NCBI GenBank assembly: GCA_964554105.1
Contig: CAZKNF010000053.1
Coordinates: forward strand, 1-23,377
DNA: 23,377 bases
Origin: CAZKNF01 sp964554105
GTDB taxonomy: Bacteria; Bacteroidota; Rhodothermia; Rhodothermales; VXPQ01
Reading direction: 5' to 3'
A program made the position numbers and the translations under genes. This document shows, one piece after another, positions 8,163-16,818 of the stretch. Within the stretch, counting starts at the first letter, position 1. Each line of letters opens with the position of its first letter. The notes beneath the pieces are model-generated. The model did not search any database and was not told where the DNA came from. It saw only the letters and a program-made list of their open reading frames with translations.

Positions 8163-9926
8163 ATGTCTGACGTCTTGCCTTTGAAGACGACTGTACCCCA
8201 CGGGTTTATCGTCGCGCTGCTCCTACTCCTATTCGCACTGCCCGTGACGAGTCTGGCACAGATCCAGCCGGAGCGTGAAGACATATTCGGCGAGCTGATG
8301 GGCGGCAGCCGGAATCCCCTGTCGCAGCTCGGCCGCATGTCGCCGGCCAGCGCAACCGTTGCACTGGAGGGTGCCGTCGATCCGGCGGAGTATATCGTCG
8401 GGCCGGGCGACATGTTCGACATTTCCGTGGGTGGACCGGCTGCCATCATGGTGTCACTGCCGGTTTCGGCGGACGGATATCTGATGCTTCCGGATGCCGG
8501 AGCGGTCGACGTGGCCGGGCTGCCGCTCATCGAGGCACGGCGACGAGCAACAGACGCGCTTCGCGAGCAGTTTCAGCAGGTGCGCCTGGAGGTCACGCTT
8601 TCCCAACCTCGCCAGTTCTACGTTCACGTTTCCGGCGCCGTACCGGTGCCCGGCCGATTCCTCGCAACGCCGGTAGCACGTGTAGCGTCCGTCCTTTATA
8701 TGGCCTTCGCGGATACGATGCAGGCGCCGGTCGCCAATGCGTCGTACCGACCGGCCATGCGCAGCGTCAAGCTCATCCACAGAGACGGAAGTGAGGAATC
8801 GGTTGATCTGCTGCGGTATTTCTCGACCGGCAATACGGATCACAATCCGTATCTCCGTGACGGTGATGTGATCTCGCTGCCGACCTACGACCCGAATTAC
8901 GACGCCGTCCACGTCAGCGGGGCCGTGGCATTTCCGGGGACGTACGATTATCGACCTGATGACACGGTCTACGATCTGCTCGTACTGGCGACCGGCCAGA
9001 ATCCGCCACAGGGATTCAGGCAGGTGCGGGTTACACGGCCACATGACGACGGATCGGTGGAGGCCCAAATTCATGATCTGGGCACTCTGGCCGGCTCGGA
9101 CATCGATCTCCAGCCGCGCGATCAGATTTTCGCGCTTCCGGAGGAAACGATTCGCGGCTCGGCATCGATCGAGGGCTGGGTCGAGTATCCTGGGACCTAT
9201 TCGATCATTCCTGGACGTACGAGTCTTCAGGAGCTGGTGGATGTCGCCGGCGGGCTTCGCCAGGGCGCGCTTGCGCGAGGCGCCTACCTGGAGCGCGAGA
9301 CGCTTCCGAGTCCGCGTCTCGAAAGCGGCCGAAACAACCGATTTGAGTTTGTGCCGAACGATCTGCTCGTCGTCCCGCAGGACACGGCGGCGATCCTGAA
9401 GACGACGCGGCTGGCTAACCTTGATTTTCTCAGCCGGGCCTATCTAGCGCAGGAGCTGCGGCTTCAGCGTCGTGTGCCCATCGATCTCGAAACCGTCTTG
9501 AGCGGCGGCGGCGACGAAATCCCACTGCAAGATGGTGATAACGTCTTCGTGCCAAAGGACGAGAACATGGTGTTTGTATTTGGACAGGTTCATCGTCCGG
9601 GATATGTACCTGCAACGCCGGGGATGTCCGTGGATGAGTACGTCGAGGCATCCGGCGGACGAAGCGACATGGCAGGAGAAAGTTTTCTCATCGAGGCCGG
9701 CACCGGAAGTTACGTGAATGCACGTAACGCAGAAGCCCGGTCCGGCGACATGGTGTTCGTCGACCGACGCGAGAACCGTGCGGACTCGGCCGAGCTGCAG
9801 CGCCTGCTTTACGAGGAGCGGCGTGCCGATCTCGAACGGCGATCGCGAACGTGGCAAAACGTCGTGCAGTCCGTGGGTGCAGCGACAGCACTTGTTACGA
9901 CCTACCTTTTGATACAAAGGAACTAG
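8163..9926 (+). CDS. Wza-like outer-membrane polysaccharide export protein with SLBB domains
   Basis: This 587-residue protein probably forms the outer-membrane exit channel for a polysaccharide. It has an N-terminal signal peptide (hydrophobic 14-30, likely cleavage after SLA) without a lipobox cysteine, unlike E. coli Wza, which is a lipoprotein. A polysaccharide export domain follows at about 74-150, starting YIVGPGDMFDISVGG. Four SLBB-type hairpins start near residues 152, 248, 334 and 470, each with a [V/I]xGxVxxPG-like motif. The C-terminal helix about 564-584 is hydrophobic to amphipathic; in Wza the equivalent helix forms the membrane-spanning barrel. It is the first gene of the polysaccharide locus, 22 bp before the chain-length gene. 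The ATG lacks a Shine-Dalgarno sequence. Role assignment is strong; the polymer is unknown. Confidence 0.9.
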   Translation: MSDVLPLKTTVPHGFIVALLLLLFALPVTSLAQIQPEREDIFGELMGGSRNPLSQLGRMSPASATVALEGAVDPAEYIVGPGDMFDISVGGPAAIMVSLPVSADGYLMLPDAGAVDVAGLPLIEARRRATDALREQFQQVRLEVTLSQPRQFYVHVSGAVPVPGRFLATPVARVASVLYMAFADTMQAPVANASYRPAMRSVKLIHRDGSEESVDLLRYFSTGNTDHNPYLRDGDVISLPTYDPNYDAVHVSGAVAFPGTYDYRPDDTVYDLLVLATGQNPPQGFRQVRVTRPHDDGSVEAQIHDLGTLAGSDIDLQPRDQIFALPEETIRGSASIEGWVEYPGTYSIIPGRTSLQELVDVAGGLRQGALARGAYLERETLPSPRLESGRNNRFEFVPNDLLVVPQDTAAILKTTRLANLDFLSRAYLAQELRLQRRVPIDLETVLSGGGDEIPLQDGDNVFVPKDENMVFVFGQVHRPGYVPATPGMSVDEYVEASGGRSDMAGESFLIEAGTGSYVNARNAEARSGDMVFVDRRENRADSAELQRLLYEERRADLERRSRTWQNVVQSVGAATALVTTYLLIQRN

Positions 9927-9948
9927 TCTGACCCCGATTTCGAACTCG

Positions 9949-11163
9949 ATGCAACCATTTCAAGACATTGGAGAATCGGTGGAGACGACCGAGCGCGCCA
10001 GGACGGAGCGGGCAGAGGACGCACTCTGGAGTGTTCTGAGTCGCCTTTACCGGCGGCGCACATTCATTATCGGGGCGACTGCGTTCGTGGCGGTCGGTGC
10101 GGTAATCATCAGCCTGCTGCTGCCCAACTGGTACCGGGCCGAAGCGCGGCTGCTCGTGCCGGAGTCGCAGGGCAGCGGCCTGTCGTCTGCCATTCTCGGC
10201 AATCTTCCGGCAGCGGCTTCCGCGCTGCTCGGAGGCGGCGCCGGCGGGGATTACACCCGCTATCTCGCGATTCTCACGAGCCGCAGCGTCATGACGGCCG
10301 CCGTCGACACGTTCGACCTGATTCGAATCTACGAGGTAGAAGGTAATGCAACCCCGCGCGAAGACGCGATACGGCAGCTTCGCGCCAATTCGGATTTCGA
10401 TATCGATATGGAGTACGAATTTCTGTCCATATCCGTGCTCGACAAGAATCCCGAGCGATCTGCCGCCATGACAAACTATTTCGTTCGGACGCTTAACGAG
10501 GTCAACGAACGGTTGACGACGGAGAGTGCCGGCAACTACCGCAGGTTTATCGAGCAGCGATACCTGGAGGCCCGAGCGGCGATGGATTCGGTGCTCGACG
10601 CGACCCAGCGCTTCCAGACGGAGTACGGCGTCTATGATCTGCCCACTCAGACGGAGGCGTTTTTCGAGCAGGTGGCCGACCTTCGGCAGTCGGCGGTCGA
10701 AGCCGAAATTAGCCACGAAGCTCTCCTCGCGCAATACGGACCCGACAATCCTCAGGTGAGATCCGTCGAAGAGCTGGCACGTGCGGCCAATCGGAAATAT
10801 TCGCAGGCCCTCGACGGACAGGAGCGGCTGCTCCCGGTGCCGCAGTCGGCCGTCCCTGGCGTAGCACGTCAATTTACCCAGCTCGAACTCGAGCGAACGA
10901 TCCAGGCTACCATACTCGAAGTCCTTGGCCCCCTTTACGAGCAGGCCCGCTTTCAGGAGGAACAGGAGCGCCAGGCCGTGCAGGTCGTGGACGAGGCCAT
11001 CCCGCCGACGATTAAGGCCAAGCCCAAGCGGTCGGTTATCGTCATTCTAGCCACACTTTCAGCCTTCTTTCTCGCGGTCGCCTTTGTGCTTGTTTACGAG
11101 TGGTGGCGGCAAAATCACACACACTATCTACACCGGCTGAAAGGCTTGCCCGCGAAAAGATGA
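9949..11163 (+). CDS. Wzz-type polysaccharide chain-length/co-polymerase protein
   Basis: The 404-residue protein has the layout of a polysaccharide co-polymerase. A cytoplasmic N-terminal tail and first transmembrane helix (about 39-58) are followed by the Wzz-domain start PNWYRAEARLLVPE. A large, helical periplasmic part with heptad-like stretches runs from about 195 to 350, and a second transmembrane helix lies at about 362-384, preceded by a proline-containing PPTIKAKPKRS. No Walker A motif or tyrosine-rich tail follows, so the BY-kinase often fused to or next to such proteins is absent here. These proteins sit in the inner membrane, contact the outer-membrane channel and set polymer length with the Wzy polymerase. 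Its place right after the Wza-like gene supports this role. Confidence 0.88.
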   Translation: MQPFQDIGESVETTERARTERAEDALWSVLSRLYRRRTFIIGATAFVAVGAVIISLLLPNWYRAEARLLVPESQGSGLSSAILGNLPAAASALLGGGAGGDYTRYLAILTSRSVMTAAVDTFDLIRIYEVEGNATPREDAIRQLRANSDFDIDMEYEFLSISVLDKNPERSAAMTNYFVRTLNEVNERLTTESAGNYRRFIEQRYLEARAAMDSVLDATQRFQTEYGVYDLPTQTEAFFEQVADLRQSAVEAEISHEALLAQYGPDNPQVRSVEELARAANRKYSQALDGQERLLPVPQSAVPGVARQFTQLELERTIQATILEVLGPLYEQARFQEEQERQAVQVVDEAIPPTIKAKPKRSVIVILATLSAFFLAVAFVLVYEWWRQNHTHYLHRLKGLPAKR

Positions 11164-11239
11164 CCGGCCGTCTTCGAGTAGTGGTCGGCTCGAACCGGCA
11201 GTCCGAAATCACGTGTACTAATAAGGCCGGATTCGCATA

Positions 11240-12046
11240 ATGATAAGAGCATTGTCCACGCTCGGTCCCGATTCGGTACTTGGATCACTTCTGCGTATGC
11301 CGCTCCGGCTTATCCCACGGAACAGTGTGGTTTCCGTGAGGGCGGGACTTAACAAGGGTGCACGGTGGAGAGTAGGTTCGAGCATTCACAAGTGTTGGCT
11401 CGGAACCTATGAATCCGAAAAGCAGGAGCTCTTGTCGCGGCTCGTTAGCCCGGGAATGGTCGTCTGGGACGTAGGTGCAAATGCAGGATTTTATACTCTT
11501 GCACTTTCGCGCCTGGTGGGGGATGCAGGCCGAGTATATGCATTCGAGCCGTTCGCAGAGAATGCAGACAACATCCTGAATCACGTCCGCCTCAATAACC
11601 TGAACAACGCAGTCGTCGTCCAGGCCGCCATGTGGGAAAGCAGCGGACTTGTGGGCTTTCACAGGGCACCGCTCAACGCCATGGGCCACGTCTCACGAGA
11701 CGAAAATTCGTATCTAGTGCCGACGATTACGCCTGACGAATTTGTGGCGAACCACCCCGAAGCTCGCCCCAATTTGCTTAAGGTGGATGTGGAAGGTGCC
11801 GAGGCAGGGCTCCTTCGTGGTGCTACAGGCATTCTACGCGATGGTGCACCGGACATCGTTCTGGCGCTTCACGGACGGCAACAGAGCCAATTGTGCTTGG
11901 ATCAATTGACGTCGCATGGATACTCGCTTTTCAAGATGGACGGAACGCCGCTGACGGATGCTCCGGGAGAAAGAAGTGAGATCTATGCACAGAAAGGAGC
12001 TGCAACCGCCAGAGCTTCGTCCCATGTGCACGCATCCGCCGAGTGA
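11240..12046 (+). CDS. FkbM family SAM-dependent methyltransferase
   Basis: This 268-residue protein is a class I methyltransferase of the FkbM family, which O-methylates hydroxyls, often on sugars or antibiotic scaffolds. The SAM-binding motif I VWDVGANAGFY is at 75-85, followed by the acidic AFEPF with Glu103, and the family signature LLKVDVEGAE at 179-188. The segment WLGTYESEKQELL before motif I is also typical. The last 20 residues are alanine- and histidine-rich and look unstructured. It lies 76 bp after the chain-length gene and touches the next gene: its stop overlaps the start of the polymerase gene. A likely job is methylation of a sugar in the repeat unit of the polysaccharide; this is inferred from context. 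Confidence 0.85.
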   Translation: MIRALSTLGPDSVLGSLLRMPLRLIPRNSVVSVRAGLNKGARWRVGSSIHKCWLGTYESEKQELLSRLVSPGMVVWDVGANAGFYTLALSRLVGDAGRVYAFEPFAENADNILNHVRLNNLNNAVVVQAAMWESSGLVGFHRAPLNAMGHVSRDENSYLVPTITPDEFVANHPEARPNLLKVDVEGAEAGLLRGATGILRDGAPDIVLALHGRQQSQLCLDQLTSHGYSLFKMDGTPLTDAPGERSEIYAQKGAATARASSHVHASAE

Positions 12047-13494
12047 TGAAGGGCCTCTCCGCCGTCATACGTCAGATGGAGCCGGAACAGTTCTGGAACT
12101 GGTCCAGGGCGTTCCTTTTCATGGCCTTCGCTCTCGTTGTGACGATCGTACTCTTGAGCGTATGGGTTTCTACGACTGCTCTTGCCGTCATCACCGCACT
12201 CGTCATCGGTGCACTGGCTTTCACATTTCTCGCCAGAGATGAAGTCGCCTTGCTCTGCGCGATTCTAGCCGGCTTCGTGGTAGTCGTTCGGTACAAGGAA
12301 GGGTTTCAACCAGAGGAAGTACTCTACGGCCTCGTCTATATGGGGTACCTCTCGTACTGGTTCATCAGCCGGTTATTCTTCTATCGCGACAACGTCCTCC
12401 GCACGAAGATCGATTGGGCGCTCTTTCTTTTTCTCATCTACACGACGCTCTCACTCGTCCTAACTCCTCTCTTAGGAGGAGATATGCGGGCAGGGCTCAG
12501 TGAATGGCTGTCGATTACGATGATTGCATTCTATTTCCCAATAAAGGAGGTATGCATCCGGCGTCGGGATCGTCTTCCCCAAAAGCCAATCCTCCTGAGC
12601 ATCGGCTTTGTAGCGCTTTTTATTGCCTTCCGCAATATGAACGACTACAGGATCGGTCTGTCTCAAGCCGACTACCTGTGGCAGATTGCTTCCGGTCGGG
12701 TCGTGATGAACGAGCACGTGCTGATGATGGCGGGACTCGTCACGCTCGTTTTTCTTCTCTATGCCCGAAAATGGCCGAACCGATCCCTGCTGAGTGGCCT
12801 TTTCCTCATATTTTCAGCGGGGATACTCATCGCCCAGAGCCGTGCCGTATGGGTCTCATTTCTGCTCGGTGTGGCGATCATTTTCTTCTTCGTGGACAAG
12901 AAGAGGAAGATTCAGATCGTGGTACTCGGGCTAGCCGGAGTTGGGGCAGTGCTCGCTGTTGGCGCCGTCGTTTTTGAGAATTTCTTTACCGTGATTATCG
13001 CGGGACTCACCGACCGCTTCTTTTCGCTGCGAACGGCCGCCACAAAGGATGTTTCACTTATCAACAGGTTCGTCGAAATGGAGGCTGCATGGGCGAACAT
13101 CAAGCAGAATCCCATCATTGGACACGGCTTTGGTGTACCCATTAAGTATTATAGCCTTGTGTACGAAGCCACCAGGGAAAGCTCATATGTCCACAACGGA
13201 TATGTCGGCGTGCTATACAGGCACGGCCTGATTGGATTCCTCCTTCTGTTCTTCTTTTACTTTGGGTCTCTCTGGGCGTGCTTCCTGATGACACGTGATC
13301 GAGCTCTCTCGCAGTTTAGCCGCCTCATCGGTATCGCGGCCGTGTCCTGTCTCGCGGCGGAAGCGCTCGTCGGAAATTCGGCTAATCCGTATGCCGTGTC
13401 CGATTCTACGTTCATGATCGGCGCTATAACGGGTGTAGCCGCCGGCTCGCGGCATCCTTCCGAGCAGACGTCACGTGGCGCACGTGAGAAATGA
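12046..13494 (+). CDS. Wzy-like polysaccharide polymerase / O-antigen ligase family protein
   Basis: The protein of about 482 residues is almost wholly hydrophobic, with around a dozen transmembrane segments and one larger periplasmic loop. The loop and flanks hold features of the Wzy_C / O-antigen ligase family: AQSRAVWVSFLLG before the loop, GHGFGVP within it and HNGYVGVLYRHGLIGF after it. Such proteins join lipid-linked repeat units into polymer at the outer face of the inner membrane, or ligate polymer to lipid A; sequence alone does not separate the two. Next to Wzz- and Wzx-like genes, a polymerase is more likely. The ATG at 12046 forms a TGATG junction with the preceding stop; a GTG one codon earlier is the alternative. 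It overlaps the start of the flippase gene. Confidence 0.85.
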   Translation: MKGLSAVIRQMEPEQFWNWSRAFLFMAFALVVTIVLLSVWVSTTALAVITALVIGALAFTFLARDEVALLCAILAGFVVVVRYKEGFQPEEVLYGLVYMGYLSYWFISRLFFYRDNVLRTKIDWALFLFLIYTTLSLVLTPLLGGDMRAGLSEWLSITMIAFYFPIKEVCIRRRDRLPQKPILLSIGFVALFIAFRNMNDYRIGLSQADYLWQIASGRVVMNEHVLMMAGLVTLVFLLYARKWPNRSLLSGLFLIFSAGILIAQSRAVWVSFLLGVAIIFFFVDKKRKIQIVVLGLAGVGAVLAVGAVVFENFFTVIIAGLTDRFFSLRTAATKDVSLINRFVEMEAAWANIKQNPIIGHGFGVPIKYYSLVYEATRESSYVHNGYVGVLYRHGLIGFLLLFFFYFGSLWACFLMTRDRALSQFSRLIGIAAVSCLAAEALVGNSANPYAVSDSTFMIGAITGVAAGSRHPSEQTSRGAREK

Positions 13495-14785
13495 CGAACC
13501 GGTCTCTGCTGAGAGGTCGAAATACGCGCCAAACATTCTTCACAACGTGTCGTGGCTGGGGCTTGCGAACGTCCTGGTCAAACCGTTCTGGTTCGTCTTC
13601 ATCACGGCAGCCTGCATGCGGCTGCTCGGCGTGAACGAATACGGAGTGATGTCCGCAACGCTATCTCTGGGCATGATCGCGACCGCCTTCGTGGATCTCG
13701 GCATGTCACAGTACACGGTTCGCGAAGTGTCGCGTCAGCCGGATCGCGCCTCGCTGTTCTTCTCCAATTTCATGGCATTGCGGCTCTTCAACTCACTGCT
13801 CGCTTGGACCGGGGCAGTCGTCGCCGCCATCCTGCTAGGCTATCGAGGAACGGCACTCGCGGCAGCCTTCTTTGCCGGCGGATACGCGCTCACTCTCAAT
13901 CTGACGAACTATTGCCGCTGCATCTATCGGGCCGCGGAGGACCTACGACAGGAGGCTGCAATGCTCGTTATCGAGAAGTTCCTGGTGGTCGGCGGAGGCC
14001 TTCTTCTCCTGTATATAACGCGCCTGGCATCATGGACATTGGCTGGTATGACCATTGGAATGGCGCTTGCGACCGTCACCAATATCTGGTGGATAGATCG
14101 TCATTTTGCGAAGATTCGGCTGCGACTCCTGAGCTTCTCGTTCCTTGCGCGCTCCTTAAAAACCATTATTCCGTTCGGGCTGGCCGGGCTATTTACGGTC
14201 ATTTACTACCGGGTCGACATGGTCATGGTCGAAGCGTTTCTCGGTGCGGCTCCGACCGGCCAGTATGGCGCCGCATTTCGGATACTGGAGGCTCTTCACA
14301 TGCTGCCCGCGATCGTTGCTCTCGCGGCTGTATATCCTCGTCTTTCCAAATTGTATCATGAGAGATCGTTTTCGGAGTTTCGTCGGCTTCTTCGAAAAAG
14401 TATGCTCGGCATAGTCGTCGCGAGCGTATTGATAACGGTCGCACTTACGATTTTAGCATCTTCTATCATTCATCTCCTCGATCCGGATCCTGCCTATGGT
14501 CCATCCATAGCGGCACTGCAAATTCTCGTCTGGAGCTTCCCGTTTTTATGTGCAAACACCCTCTTGTTCGCGGCGCTCTACTCGATGGAACATCAACGCT
14601 TTGTTTCAATCGCATTGGGATTCGCAGTGATCTTAAATGTAGGACTGAATGTCGTGTTAATACCTGCGTTCGGCATAAACGGGGCGGCGGTGGCGACCAT
14701 CGTACCAGAGGTCGTGCTGCTCCTCATCTATTTCGGACGCTATCGAGTGGGACGAACAGCCACGAGAATGCAGGCCGACTCCTGA
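13475..14785 (+). CDS. Wzx-like polysaccharide flippase (MOP superfamily)
   Basis: The 436-residue protein has about 12 to 14 transmembrane helices and matches the Wzx/polysaccharide-synthase branch of the MOP exporter superfamily. Family hallmarks are LGVNEYGVMSATLSLG near the first helix pair, LGMSQYTVREVSR, and the central PFGLAGLFTVIYYRVDMVMV, followed by AAPTGQYGAAFRI. It would flip undecaprenyl-diphosphate-linked repeat units across the inner membrane. No ATG is available near the N terminus; GTG 13475 or GTG 13484 must serve, so the gene overlaps the polymerase gene by 20 or 11 bp, implying translational coupling. With the polymerase, chain-length and export genes it makes this a Wzx/Wzy-dependent pathway. 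Confidence in class is high; the substrate is unknown. Confidence 0.88.
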   Translation: MAHVRNDEPVSAERSKYAPNILHNVSWLGLANVLVKPFWFVFITAACMRLLGVNEYGVMSATLSLGMIATAFVDLGMSQYTVREVSRQPDRASLFFSNFMALRLFNSLLAWTGAVVAAILLGYRGTALAAAFFAGGYALTLNLTNYCRCIYRAAEDLRQEAAMLVIEKFLVVGGGLLLLYITRLASWTLAGMTIGMALATVTNIWWIDRHFAKIRLRLLSFSFLARSLKTIIPFGLAGLFTVIYYRVDMVMVEAFLGAAPTGQYGAAFRILEALHMLPAIVALAAVYPRLSKLYHERSFSEFRRLLRKSMLGIVVASVLITVALTILASSIIHLLDPDPAYGPSIAALQILVWSFPFLCANTLLFAALYSMEHQRFVSIALGFAVILNVGLNVVLIPAFGINGAAVATIVPEVVLLLIYFGRYRVGRTATRMQADS

Positions 14786-14852
14786 TATGCGGACGCGATA
14801 TCCGGCCAGGCGCCACGTTCCGGCGTCGTAAGATTAAGAACGGTTTACCAAG

Positions 14853-15677
14853 ATGGCAGATCACGTCGTTGTATTCTCGCACCGTCGATCGGGTACGCAC
14901 CTGACGATTGACGCCATCCGGAACAACTTCGCCGCGTACGAAGCTCCGTTCATAAACTTGGATGACCTGCAAACCGACAGTCATTCAGAAAAGAGGGTGG
15001 AGTCGTATACGGATCGGCTGGCGGCTGCGCCGTGTGTAATCAAGAGCCATGCGCCGGCCGAAATCGAAGCGCACTTCCATACCGAGAAAGGTCGCGAGAT
15101 GGTGCTGAATATCGTCGGTAGATCGAAGATCATATACGTGTACCGGGATGGTCGAGACGTTATGACATCGTATTACCACTACGCGTGCAGCGTAAACCCG
15201 AACGTCAGATCGAGATCGTTCAGCGAATTCCTTCGGATGAAGGATCCACTCGGCATTCGAAAATCGTTTCCTACGCTGAACAACGTGGAGTATTGGAAGC
15301 ATCACGTTTCCAGTTGGCTCAATGAAAATAATGTCCTGTTCTTATCGTACGAGTCGCTTGTGGGTAGTTACGATGAGCAGATCGTGCGCCTGAGTTCATT
15401 CCTCGGGCTTCAGGAGCCGAAAAAAATCACGAATATCATCAGAACGACTCCAAAGGGGCAGTCATCGTGGAATGTGTTCACTCGTGGTCGTGAGAAGCTG
15501 TTTAAGCTTTACAGTCAGTACGTTGCAGGGCGGGAATTGACATCCGTAAATTTTCGGCAGGGCAAAACAGGGGCATTCGTCGATGTATTCTCGGCAGATG
15601 ATCTGGAGTACTTCGATGCCGTCGCTGCAGACCTACTGTCCGATCTCGGCTATGCGCCATCGTCGTCGCTCGTATGA
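14853..15677 (+). CDS. PAPS-dependent sulfotransferase domain protein
   Basis: This 274-residue protein matches the cytosolic-type sulfotransferase fold (Sulfotransfer_1). The 5'-phosphosulfate loop is SHRRSGTHLT at 9-18. The segment VIKSHAP at 62-68 aligns with the KTHLP-type motif and supplies a candidate catalytic His66. The 3'-phosphate motif YVYRDGRDVMTSYYHY at 95-110 has Arg98 and Ser106 in the expected places. Near the C terminus FRQGKTGAF at 234-242 matches the RKGxxG PAPS-binding signature. It would transfer sulfate from PAPS to a hydroxyl or amine. It starts 67 bp after the flippase gene and overlaps the next glycosyltransferase gene by 4 bp (ATGA), so it belongs to the polysaccharide locus and probably sulfates a sugar of the repeat unit. 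The acceptor is inferred, and no PAPS synthesis genes are present in the window. Confidence 0.85.
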   Translation: MADHVVVFSHRRSGTHLTIDAIRNNFAAYEAPFINLDDLQTDSHSEKRVESYTDRLAAAPCVIKSHAPAEIEAHFHTEKGREMVLNIVGRSKIIYVYRDGRDVMTSYYHYACSVNPNVRSRSFSEFLRMKDPLGIRKSFPTLNNVEYWKHHVSSWLNENNVLFLSYESLVGSYDEQIVRLSSFLGLQEPKKITNIIRTTPKGQSSWNVFTRGREKLFKLYSQYVAGRELTSVNFRQGKTGAFVDVFSADDLEYFDAVAADLLSDLGYAPSSSLV

Positions 15678-16786
15678 CCGTCTTTGTGCTCGGACGATTT
15701 CCGCCTCCCGTCGACGGTCAGACGCTCGCAACCGAGCGCCTGGCGACAATGATCGAGAACGACGTACAGGTGCACCGTGTCAACACCGAATCTTCTCATG
15801 ATGAAGACGCCGGTGCGGCCGCCCACCCGCTCTACCGCGCGGCGCACTTTCTTCGCCTACGGTCCGAGCTCCGATCGCAGCTTGCGGTGGATCCGGCCGG
15901 GACGGTCTTGTGGCCGGCGGTTTCACCTGATCCACCAGGTCATTTCAGGGATCTCCTCATCACGCTGCGCGCGGTTCATCGTAGCCGGCGGGTTTTCGCC
16001 ATCGTCCATCGTGGCAATTTTCGCCGGCTGTTCGAATCTCCGGCGACGACCGCCACGGCACGATTGCTTGTGCGACGCACGCGCGGCTTCGTCTTCCTGA
16101 CGCATCAACTCTCTGAGCAGTGTTCCAGGTGGATTCCGGAGCACAAGCGTCTAGTAATACCGAACACTATAGATGAAGACCTACTTTTTTCAGATTTCGA
16201 GGTCGCAGAAAAGCGAGAACGCCGACGAGGTCGCACGGTGCTCTCTTTACTTTTTGTCGGGCATATGCTGCCCTCCAAAGGCTATCTCGATGTGCTGGAA
16301 GCCGTCCATCTGGTCCACCAATTGAAGACGCCGATCGAAGCACACTTCGTGGGTAGATGGAACAATGATGGGGATCGGGAGGATTTTGCGGCGCGTGTCG
16401 AGAGCCGCGGTCTGCAGAACGTCGTCATCCATCATGGACCGGTAACCAGGCGCAGCGCCATGAAGGAGCTACATAGGGAGGCCGACGTTCTTCTTCTCCC
16501 CAGCTACTACCGGAACGAAGCCCAACCGCTGGTTATTCTGGAAGCTCTGAATGCGGGCACGCCGGTGATCAGCACGACGCACGCCGGCATTCCTGAAATG
16601 ATCGGGCACGAAAAAGAGGGATTGCTCGTACCACCGCGCGATCCGAAATCGCTTGCGGCTGCCGTGCAGGGATTGTCGGACGTGGACTATTGGCATCGCG
16701 TTTCGCAGAATGCGCGGCGAAGATTCCTGGATGCATATTCGCCCGACGTGGTGCGCCAGAAGTGGCTGACATTACTGCACGCATAA
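15674..16786 (+). CDS. Family 4 glycosyltransferase
   Basis: The 370-residue protein has the GT-B fold layout of retaining GT4 enzymes. The N-terminal domain opens with VFVLGRFPPPVDGQT, a glycine-containing loop near the acceptor. The C-terminal nucleotide-sugar domain has LLFVGHMLPSKGYLDVLEA (about 192-210), EADVLLLPSYYRNEAQPLVI and the EX7E motif with Glu282 and Glu290, followed by GTPVISTTHAGIPEMI. All key residues are present, so it should be active. Donor and acceptor sugars cannot be read from sequence. It starts inside the stop of the sulfotransferase gene (ATGA overlap). It is the only glycosyltransferase on the plus strand of the locus in this window, too few for a repeat unit of several sugars. 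Confidence 0.88.
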   Translation: MTVFVLGRFPPPVDGQTLATERLATMIENDVQVHRVNTESSHDEDAGAAAHPLYRAAHFLRLRSELRSQLAVDPAGTVLWPAVSPDPPGHFRDLLITLRAVHRSRRVFAIVHRGNFRRLFESPATTATARLLVRRTRGFVFLTHQLSEQCSRWIPEHKRLVIPNTIDEDLLFSDFEVAEKRERRRGRTVLSLLFVGHMLPSKGYLDVLEAVHLVHQLKTPIEAHFVGRWNNDGDREDFAARVESRGLQNVVIHHGPVTRRSAMKELHREADVLLLPSYYRNEAQPLVILEALNAGTPVISTTHAGIPEMIGHEKEGLLVPPRDPKSLAAAVQGLSDVDYWHRVSQNARRRFLDAYSPDVVRQKWLTLLHA

Positions 16787-16818
16787 TAGAATCGTTCAGC
16801 TCAGAAAGAACCTGCGGC

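Noticed and set aside
11173..11194. TTCGAG/CTCGAA hairpin before the first FkbM gene
   Set aside because: A 6 bp stem with a 10 nt loop and no T-run is expected by chance several times in this window.
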